Assembly (NCBI GenBank): GCA_902806215.1
Contig: CADCVT010000296.1
Coordinates: 1-7,345, forward strand
DNA length: 7,345 nt
Direction: 5' to 3'
Source of the DNA: an uncultured Solirubrobacteraceae bacterium
GTDB lineage: Bacteria > Actinomycetota > Thermoleophilia > Solirubrobacterales > Solirubrobacteraceae
Part shown: one piece after another, positions 1-6,900 of the stretch
Layout: each line of letters starts with the position of its first letter
Position numbering within the stretch: the first letter of the stretch is position 1
The notes under the pieces: generated by a model
Seen by the model: only the letters and a program-made list of their open reading frames with translations
What the model was told of the DNA's origin: nothing
Database searches by the model: none
Position numbers and translations under genes: made by a program

Positions 1-230
1 AGCTGTTCGAGCTGTCGCTGCCGGCCGGGGTCGAGCAGTCCACCGGCGCGCACCTGCCCGGCACGCGCGAGGTCGTGGTGTGCGTGCGCGGCCGCGTGCG
101 GGTCGGCCCGCTCGGCGAGGAGGCCTACCTCGGGCCCGGCGACGATCGCTGGTTCGCCGCCGACGGGCCGGACGGCTACGTCGGCCTGCGGGACGGTCGA
201 GCGCTCGACTGGGTCCTCTATGACGGGTGA
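1..230 (+). CDS. C-terminal cupin domain of a probable transcriptional regulator (partial, 5' end outside window)
   Basis: An open frame runs from the left edge (first full codon at 3) to TGA at 228-230, giving 75 residues. It begins LFELSLPAGVEQSTG and contains GTREVVVCVRGRVRVGPLGEE, then YLGPGDDRWFAADGPDGY, and ends LDWVLYDG. The pattern of short beta-strands, a G-x-V-x-V turn and a GPGD turn is typical of a small cupin barrel, as found at the C-terminus of XRE-type (helix-turn-helix plus cupin) regulators. The DNA-binding half would lie left of the window, so the XRE assignment is inferred. The stop overlaps the start of the following BenE-family gene by 11 bases, which indicates co-translation and suggests the regulator controls, or senses a ligand of, that transporter. 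It could instead be a stand-alone cupin protein; the fragment cannot decide this. Confidence 0.72.
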   Translation, partial: LFELSLPAGVEQSTGAHLPGTREVVVCVRGRVRVGPLGEEAYLGPGDDRWFAADGPDGYVGLRDGRALDWVLYDG

Positions 231-1380
231 CCGCGCGCAGCCGGCCGTCGCCGGCCTCATCACGGCCCTCGTCGGGTTCATGGGCGCGTTCGCCGTCGTG
301 CTCGCGGGGCTGCGGGCGGTCGGCGCGACCGACGCCCAGGCGGCGTCGGGGCTGCTCGTCCTGTGCGTGTCGATGGGGATCATCGGCGCCTGGCTCAGCG
401 TGCGTTCGAAGACGCCGACGGTCGTCGCGTGGTCGACGCCGGGCGCCGCACTGCTCGTCACGACCGGCGTGCCCGAGGGCGGCTGGCCGGCGGCGGTCGG
501 CGCGTTCGCCGTGTGCGGCGTGCTGCTCGCGCTCGCCGGCCTGTGGCGCCCGCTCGGCCGGCTCATCGCGTCGATCCCCGCGCCGATCGCGAGCGCCATG
601 CTCGCCGGCGTCCTCCTGACCGTGTGCCTCGCGCCGGCGCGGGCGGCGGCCGACTCGCCGGCACAGGCGCTGCCCGTCATCGCCGCGTGGCTGCTGCTGT
701 GGCGCTTCGCGCCGCGATGGGCGGTGCCGGGCGCGCTCGGCGCGCTCGCCGTCGTCATGGTCGTCGAGGGCGCGTCGGTGGACGGGCGGCTCGCGCCGGG
801 GCTCGACGTGACCGCGCCCGTGTTCGAGCCCTCGGCGATCGTCGGCATCGCGATCCCGCTGTTCCTCGTGACCATGGCGTCGCAGAACGTGACCGGGATG
901 GCCGTCCTGCAGAGCTTCGGATACCGGCCCGACCTGCGGCCGATCCTGCTGTCGACCGGCCTGGCGACCGCGCTCATCGCACCGTTCGGCGGCCACGCGA
1001 TCAACCTCGCGGCGATCACCCAGGCGCTCGCCGCCGGCCCCGACGCCGGGCCCGACGTGTCGCGTCGCTGGATCGCCGCGGTGACGTCGAGCCTCGGCGT
1101 GATCGTGCTCGGCCTCGGCGCCGGCCTCGCCACCGCGGTGGCGATCGCCGCGCCCGAGGGGCTGATCGAGGCGGTCGCCGGGCTCGCGCTGCTCGGGGCC
1201 CTCACCGGGGCGCTGGCGGTCGCGCTGGCCGACTCGCCCGACCGCGACGCGGCCGTCATCACGCTCGTCGTCGCGGCGTCGGGCATCACGATCGCCGGGA
1301 TCAGCGCGCCGTTCTGGGGCCTCGTCGCCGGCCTCGGCGTGCGGGCGCTCCGGCGGGTCGGCTCCGTCGACCCGAGCTAG
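220..1380 (+). CDS. benE: BenE-family benzoate/H+ symporter-like membrane transporter
   Basis: A 386-residue polytopic inner-membrane protein made almost entirely of Ala/Gly/Leu/Val-rich helices, about 11-12 segments. Family signatures are visible: AWSTPGAALL (residues 70-79), TMASQNVTGMAVL (218-230) and APFGGHAINLAAITQAL (254-270), followed by ISAPFWGLVAG (361-371). These match the half-helix motifs of BenE proteins, which import benzoate or related aromatic acids with protons. The length is normal for the family (about 390). The ATG at 220 lies inside the end of the upstream cupin gene (stop 228-230). No clear Shine-Dalgarno is visible, so translation probably relies on coupling. The stop TAG (1378-1380) is one base before the candidate CTG start of the next gene. 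No benzoate catabolic genes are present in the window, so the substrate is unproven and the symbol reflects family only. Confidence 0.9.
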   Translation: MTGDRAQPAVAGLITALVGFMGAFAVVLAGLRAVGATDAQAASGLLVLCVSMGIIGAWLSVRSKTPTVVAWSTPGAALLVTTGVPEGGWPAAVGAFAVCGVLLALAGLWRPLGRLIASIPAPIASAMLAGVLLTVCLAPARAAADSPAQALPVIAAWLLLWRFAPRWAVPGALGALAVVMVVEGASVDGRLAPGLDVTAPVFEPSAIVGIAIPLFLVTMASQNVTGMAVLQSFGYRPDLRPILLSTGLATALIAPFGGHAINLAAITQALAAGPDAGPDVSRRWIAAVTSSLGVIVLGLGAGLATAVAIAAPEGLIEAVAGLALLGALTGALAVALADSPDRDAAVITLVVAASGITIAGISAPFWGLVAGLGVRALRRVGSVDPS

Positions 1381-1381
1381 C

Positions 1382-2443
1382 CTGCACCGCTTACGCAGGC
1401 GCGTCGCAGCGATCCTCCTCGCCCTCACCGGGGTGATGCTCGTCGCCGGCGACGCCGCGGCCGCCGTCGGCCTGCGCCCCGTCGGCACGTTCGACGAGCC
1501 CGTGTACGTCACGAGCCCACCGGGCGACCCGTCGACGGTCGCCGTCGTCGAGCGCTACGGGCGCGTGCGCCTCGTCCGCAACGGCCGCGTCCAGCGCAGG
1601 CCGCTGATCGACCTCCGCTCGCGCGTGCTCATCCGCAACCGCGACGAGGGCGTCGACCAGCGAGGCCTGCTCTCGATCGCCTTCGCGCCGGACTACGCGA
1701 CGTCGCGCCGGGTCTACGTCGACTACGTCGACCGCAGTGGCCGTGTCCGCGTCGACGAGATCCGCGGGAACGGCCCGCCGCGCCGCGTGCTCGACCTCGG
1801 TCCCGCGACGACCGTCCACCACGGCGGGCAGCTCGCCTTCCACGAGGGGCTCCTGTACGTGAGCACGGGGATCGGCAACACGCCGCAGGTCAGCCAGGAC
1901 CCGCTCGAGCCGGGCGGCAAGATCCTGCGGCTCGACCCTGCGGTGCGGCCCGCGCGGCCGGAGGTCTACGCGCTCGGCCTGCGCAACCCGTGGCGGTTCT
2001 CGTTCGACCGCGGGACGCTCTTCATCGGCGACGTGGGGGAGGACGCCGCGGAGGAGATCGACGTCGTTCCGGCCGGCGCCGCGCCGGGGACGAACTTCGG
2101 ATGGCCTGCGTTCGAGGGCCGGACCCGCCGCGCCGACGACGCGCCGCCCGGGCTCGCGATCCCCGCGCTGGTGCGCGATCACGACGCGGGCTGGTGCTCG
2201 ATCGTCGGCGGCCACGTCGTCCGCGACCGCCGGCTGCGGGGCCTGCGGGGGCGCTACGTGTACGGCGACGTGTGCAGCGGGCGCGTGCACAGCGCCCGCG
2301 TCGACGGGTCGCGCCTGGTCGACGACCGCCGCCTGCGGCTGCGCGTGCCGTACCTCGTCTCGTTCGGCGAGGACGGGCTCGGCCGCGTCTACGCGATCAG
2401 CCTCACCGGGCGCGTGTGGTGCCTCGAGCAGACCCGCGGTTGA
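1382..2443 (+). CDS. Secreted PQQ-dependent sugar dehydrogenase / Hhip-like beta-propeller protein (start uncertain: CTG 1382 or GTG 1433)
   Basis: Belongs to the GSDH (soluble glucose/aldose sugar dehydrogenase) beta-propeller family, which oxidises sugars with PQQ outside the cytoplasm. Numbered from GTG 1433 (336 aa), signatures are LLSIAFAPDYATSRRVYV (79-96), VHHGGQLAF (128-136, with H129 aligning to the catalytic-base His), GKILRLD (162-168), LGLRNPWRFSFD (181-192), GDVGEDAAEEIDV (199-211), NFGWPAFEGR (221-230), WCSIVGG (254-260) and YVYGDVCSGRV (275-285). C255 and C281 could form a disulfide. GTG 1433 gives a truncated leader. In the same frame upstream lies RLRRRVAAILLALTG, a typical Sec n- and h-region followed by an Ala-rich cleavage site. 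No ATG or GTG occurs between the in-frame stop at 1163 and 1433, so I favour CTG 1382 (353 aa). The protein is compact for the family. Substrate and PQQ use are inferred. Confidence 0.85.
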   Translation: MHRLRRRVAAILLALTGVMLVAGDAAAAVGLRPVGTFDEPVYVTSPPGDPSTVAVVERYGRVRLVRNGRVQRRPLIDLRSRVLIRNRDEGVDQRGLLSIAFAPDYATSRRVYVDYVDRSGRVRVDEIRGNGPPRRVLDLGPATTVHHGGQLAFHEGLLYVSTGIGNTPQVSQDPLEPGGKILRLDPAVRPARPEVYALGLRNPWRFSFDRGTLFIGDVGEDAAEEIDVVPAGAAPGTNFGWPAFEGRTRRADDAPPGLAIPALVRDHDAGWCSIVGGHVVRDRRLRGLRGRYVYGDVCSGRVHSARVDGSRLVDDRRLRLRVPYLVSFGEDGLGRVYAISLTGRVWCLEQTRG

Positions 2444-2484
2444 GGTCAAGCGCGCCAGATCGCGCGCAGTAGCCACCGGAGGGC

Positions 2485-2534
2485 CGCGAACGTACGCGCT
2501 GCCGGGCTCTGGCCCGGCACGCCGTACGTTCGCG
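2485..2534. terminator. Two-tier inverted repeat between convergent genes, probable bidirectional terminator
   Basis: The outer arms cgcgaacgtacg (2485-2496) and cgtacgttcgcg (2523-2534) are perfect 12-base reverse complements. Inside them, tgccgggc (2500-2507) pairs with gcccggca (2512-2519) around a tctg loop, with a 3x3 unpaired interior between the two stems. It sits 41 bases after the stop of the sugar dehydrogenase-like gene (+) and 8 bases past the stop of the racemase-like gene (-), where a shared terminator is expected. No T-run follows on either strand, so it is not a canonical intrinsic terminator, although U-tract-less hairpins are common in high-GC actinobacteria. The rest of 2444-2542 shows nothing else. 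Confidence 0.75.
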
Positions 2535-2542
2535 ATCGGCGG

Positions 2543-3955
2543 TCAGACGGTGATGCCGCCGCCGGGGCGCCGGACCGTCGGCCACACCCGCCGGACGCTG
2601 CCGTCGCGGACCGCCGCGAGCGCGTCGAAGTAGTCGATCGCGTCGCCCGCGTGCTTTGGCCGCAGCACGACGTAGTCGCCGCGCTTGAGCGCACCCTTCG
2701 GGGCGTAGAAGTTCGACTGGTTGTTGCCACCGCCGCCCGAGAGCTCGTCGTTCTCGAGCCCCGGCGGATGGACCGGCGACGCGAGCGAGCCCGAGTTGTT
2801 CGGCCACGCGCCGCCCTTGATCGAGACGCCGTCGCGGCCCTGGGCCTGCGGATCGGGTGCGCCGGTGAGCGGCACGTACGGCGGGCCGATGCGGTGGACG
2901 GGCGCCGCGTGGTGGAGCGTCGGCTGCAGGCCCTCGTTGTCGTGCCCGTCCTCGGTGATGTAGCCGTGGAAGAGCAGGGCCGCGCCGGGGCTGATCTCGT
3001 TGGGCTCCTTCGCTCCGCGCCACAGCTTGTACGTCGAGCTGGCGGGGCCGTTGCGGACGAGCCGGTCGGTGTCGACGCCGGCGGCGCGCAGCTCGGCGAT
3101 CCACGCGGCGAAGCGCTTCTGGGCGTCGTCCTTGACGGTCTGGCGGAAGGCGCGCTCGGGGTTGAACGCGGCGTGGCCGTCGTAGCAGACGATCGCGGTG
3201 AGCGGGAGGCCGCTCGCGCGCAGACGCCCGAGCGCGGCGTCGAGCTCGGCCGGCGTCCGCAGGCCCGACAGCTCGAAGCCGGACTCGAGCTGGAGCGCGA
3301 CTTCGAACGGCCGCTTGGCGCTGGGCGCGAGCCGGATCGCGTGCTCGAGCAGCTCGAGGCTGTCGACGAGGATCCGGACGCGGTGCGGCTTGCTCGGCGG
3401 CCGCGCGGCGAGGAAGCGCTCGAGCTCGGGCGGGCTCGGCGGATAGCCCATCATGAGGTCGGTGCCGGCGGGCGCCTCGGCGAGCACCTCGTCGACGCCG
3501 CGCAGGTGGAAGACCATGCCGCGCGGCTCGGGCAGGCGTCCGAGCGCGTACCCGATGAACGCCGGCGACTCGAACGACTTGAGCGCGGGGCGGATCGCCC
3601 AGCCCTCGGCACGGGCGACCTCGGAGACGACCGCGAGGTTCGCGTCGAACGCGGCGAGGTCGAGGAACGTGACCGCGTCGCCCTGCGCGCTACGCGCGGC
3701 GATCGCCGCGAGCGCGGCCGGCGGCGGCGGCGTGCCGCCCTCGCCGATCGGCGGCAGCGGCCGGGCCGGCGGCGCGGCGGGCTTCTTCTTGCGCCGCGGC
3801 TTGCGCTTGCGGCGCTTGCGCTTGGCCGCGTCGGCCTCGCTGATGGGTCCCGCGGCGACGGCGGCACCGGCGGCGCCGGCCGCGGCCGCACCGAGGAACG
3901 CCCGGCGGTCGAGAAGGGACCGCTCGGTCATGTCGGAAGGCTGATAGCTGGACAT
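2543..3955 (-). CDS. Tat-exported alanine racemase / D-serine dehydratase-like PLP enzyme
   Basis: 470 residues. The N-terminus carries a twin-arginine signal, DRRAFLG (16-22), then an Ala/Gly h-region to about residue 36 and ADA (41-43) as a possible cleavage site. Next comes a basic linker, KRKRRKRKPRRKKK (45-58), and a Pro-rich stretch to about 79. The catalytic part resembles the fold-III PLP family (alanine racemase N-terminal domain; D-threonine aldolase and D-serine dehydratase relatives): VTFLDLAAFDANLAVV (95-110), IRPALKSFESP (121-131) with K126 as probable PLP lysine, and CYDGHAAF (257-264). The C-terminal barrel carries RGDYVVLRPKHAGDA (425-439) and VRDGSVRRVWP (449-459). H435 is kept, but the second residue of the usual His-x-Cys metal pair is G437. 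ATG 3955 is supported by a perfect aaggaggt six bases upstream. It follows the subtilase gene by 3 bases, so it is co-transcribed. The substrate (a D- or L-amino acid) is unknown; racemase, aldolase and dehydratase remain possible. Confidence 0.82.
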   Translation of the reverse strand: MSSYQPSDMTERSLLDRRAFLGAAAAGAAGAAVAAGPISEADAAKRKRRKRKPRRKKKPAAPPARPLPPIGEGGTPPPPAALAAIAARSAQGDAVTFLDLAAFDANLAVVSEVARAEGWAIRPALKSFESPAFIGYALGRLPEPRGMVFHLRGVDEVLAEAPAGTDLMMGYPPSPPELERFLAARPPSKPHRVRILVDSLELLEHAIRLAPSAKRPFEVALQLESGFELSGLRTPAELDAALGRLRASGLPLTAIVCYDGHAAFNPERAFRQTVKDDAQKRFAAWIAELRAAGVDTDRLVRNGPASSTYKLWRGAKEPNEISPGAALLFHGYITEDGHDNEGLQPTLHHAAPVHRIGPPYVPLTGAPDPQAQGRDGVSIKGGAWPNNSGSLASPVHPPGLENDELSGGGGNNQSNFYAPKGALKRGDYVVLRPKHAGDAIDYFDALAAVRDGSVRRVWPTVRRPGGGITV

Positions 3956-3958
3956 CGA

Positions 3959-6900
3959 CTACCTCCTTGGGCGCGTTCGGCAGAGCCGGTAGGTGCGTGT
4001 GGAGCGCCTGGTCGTGATGCGGCCGCCGCGGCCGCGCACCCGCTCGGTGATGCGGACGGTGATCTTCCCCGCGACCCGGCGGCGCAGGTCGACGCGCGCG
4101 GTCAGCCGGCCGCCGCGCCTGCGGGCGCGCACCCGGCGGTCGCCGATGCGGACGGACGCCGAGACGGCGCGCTTGGCGAGCCGGATCGTGAAGAAGCGGC
4201 GCGAGAGGCAGCGCGGCCCGGCCGCTCCCGGCAGCGGGCCGATGTTGCCCGCGTCGTCGATCCCGCGCACCGCGAAGTGGTACCGGCGCACGACCCGCGT
4301 CCGCGGCCGGCGGACCGTGACCTCCTGCGTGCGCCCGGCCGATTCCGCCTCGACGGTCGCGACCCGCGTCGCGCCGCGCACGTCGCCGCGGATCGGGCGG
4401 CGCGACCGGAAGACCTCGAAGCGCGTCGCGCGCCCGGCGTTCCAGTCGTCGCCGGAGGCCCGGAAGCTCACGACGCTGCGCCCGGCGGTGCGCTTGACCC
4501 GCAGGCCGCGGACCGCGGCGGGCGGCCGCGTGTCCTCGCCGTGCAGGCCGGTGTTGCGGTCGTTCTGATGCCAGTGCCACGCCTGGTCGTTGCCGTCGGC
4601 GCGGCCCGGCGTGTGCCAGACGCGCAGCAGACCTTCGCGCAGTCCGATGGCCACCTCGACCTTGCCGTCGCCGTCGAGGTCGCCGACCGCCGGGGTGAAG
4701 AGCGTCCAACCGCCGGTCCACTTCGGCCAGTCGGGCACCGGCCGGCCGGTGACGCCGTCGAAGGCGTGCAGCGCGGCGGAGTCGGCACCGAGGATGGTGT
4801 CCGGCTTGCCGTCGCCGGACACGTCGGCGATCGCCGGCGCGCTGAACGCCGCAAGGCCCTGGATCGGCTGGACGAAGCCGTCGCGCTGCCGGCCGGTCTC
4901 CGGGTTCCACGCCGTCTGCGCGTGACGCACCCGCGACCCGAGGCCGGGCATCGTCGCCACGGCGGTCGCGATGTCGACCACGCCGGTCGCGGCCTGCACG
5001 GCGCTGACACCGCGGTCGCCGCCCAGCCGTCCGACGGACGGGCTCGAGCTGAAGTGCACGAGCGGCGAGGGCGGGTTGACGGCGCTCTCGGCGGGCAGCG
5101 TGCCCAGCTGCTCGGGCGTCATGCGGCGCGTGCGCAGGTCGATCGTCTGCGAGCCGAACAGGCCCGGGTTCGCGACGAGCTTCGGTACGCCGCCCTGGAC
5201 GTACGCGGCCGGCGTCTGCACGCCCTCGGTCACGAAGTCCTGGGCCGTGCCGTAGCCCTGCGCCGCGGCGGGCAGCGTGACTGGGAAGCCGGGCAGGAGC
5301 GCGCCGCCCGGGCGCTTGGTGCCCTTCGACGAGAAGGCACTGACGAAGCCGAAGACCGGCGACCCGCTCGGCCCGAAGGCGGTGTCCTGCAGTGCCACGA
5401 CGACCTCGGGCCGGCGATCGCCGTCGATGTCGACGATGGTCGGCGTCGTCGCCACCTTCGCGTCGCGGGCGTAGGTCTCCGTCCCCGGAGGCTTGCGCAT
5501 CGACTCGGGGATCTCCGTCCCGACCGGCCAGCCGGGCTGCAGCTTGCCGTCGGCGCGCCACGCGTACACGCGCGCGTCCCAGCCGCCCACCACGATCTCC
5601 AGGTCGTCGTCGCCGTCGAGGTCGGCGAGCGCCGCGCCGCCGAAGTTGCCCGTTGACGGGTTGCGCACGAACGGGGTGTCGGGCACGGGGACGGCCTGGC
5701 GGGCGAACTGGCGGTCGGTCTGCACGGGGAAGCCGTCGCGCATGCGCCCGCGCGCATCCCACGCGTAGACCGTGCCATCGAGGCCGGTGACGACGACGTC
5801 GAGGCCGCCGTCGTGGTCGAGGTCGCCGACCGCAGGCGGTGATGCGACGGGCTCGCGCGGCAGGCTGATCCGGCCCGACTTCCAGCCCGGCGAGCCGAGG
5901 TAGTTCTGCTCGTACTTCGGGTCGAGGCCGCGGGCGCGGTTCGTCTCCACGGGCCAGCCCGGCACGCGCGAGCCGTCGGGGCGGATCGCGTGGATGACGC
6001 CATCGGAGGTGGCGACGATCGTGTCGAGCTCACCCCGGCCCTCGAGGTCGGCGAGCGCGGGCGACGCCTCGGCCGACGAGCCCAGGTTCACGTGCAGGAC
6101 CTCGTCGTCGTCGTGGCGGACGGCGATGACGCGGCGGTCGACGCCGACGCGGCCCTCGGCGTCGACGACGCGCACGCGGATCGTCACGTCGTAGCGCTCG
6201 ATCGACGAGCGGTCGGGCGTCGGCGCCTCGTACCTCCCGGACCAGAACGACCGCGGCAGGCTCGCGGGATCGAACTTGCCGCGCACGGTCGACGGCGCCG
6301 CTCCGGACCCGCTCGCGACCGCGCGGAAGTCCGCGTCGCGCGGCTCGGGACCCGGCGCCACCTGGATCTCCCAGCGGTAGCCGGTCGAGCGCTTGGCTGC
6401 GACGGCCGCCGCGATGTCGACGACGCCCGACCGCGTCGGGTCGAACTCGCGGTACCAGTCGGGCGAGCGGATGTCGGCGGTCGGCGGGATCGCGCCCTCG
6501 CGCACGGCCTTCATCGCCTTGTGCACGTTCGGCCGGCCGTAGCCGTACTGAATGTTGAACTCGCGGCCGTCGTCGGCGCCCTGGAAGCACGTCGGGCACG
6601 GCAGCTTCCCGATGAAGCTCGCGGTCGAGCGGACGACCTGCATCACCTCGTTGGCGTCGAGCGGCCGGCCGGACTGGATCCCCGCGGAGTGGACCATCGC
6701 GGCGACGCCCGCCTGGATCGGCGTCGACTGCGACGTCGAGCCGTCGTCGGAGGAGACCGAGAAGAGCGAGTGTGGCCCGTACGAGGTCACCGACGAGCGT
6801 GCGCGGAACGTCGTCGTCGCGGCGTCGTTGGGCTGCGTCCGGCCACCGCGGTTGGTCTGGTCGGCGACGACGCCGTTGCCCGGCCACACGCGCGCGAAGC

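Noticed and set aside
1381..1399. Hairpin cctgc/gcagg as a terminator after benE
   Set aside because: The stem is only 5 bp with a 9-base loop and it overlaps the probable leader of the next gene, so a terminator call is not supported.
1391..2476. 361-codon minus-strand frame opposite the sugar dehydrogenase-like gene
   Set aside because: Shadow frame. The + strand frame contains the full set of GSDH family motifs.
2651..5656. 1001-codon open frame on the + strand
   Set aside because: It lies antisense to two well-supported genes, its product is Arg/Ala/Asp-rich low-complexity sequence with no recognisable motif, and such shadows are expected at this GC content.
3690..5762. 690-codon minus-strand frame overlapping both minus-strand genes
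   Set aside because: Arg/Pro/Gly-rich out-of-frame translation of the propeller gene. The true frame shows clear FG-GAP repeats and a coupled stop/start.
6101..6114. Short GTC/TCG triplet runs (also near 7291-7301)
   Set aside because: They encode Asp-rich stretches (DDDE, DDDGNG) and reflect codon usage, not a microsatellite or regulatory repeat.
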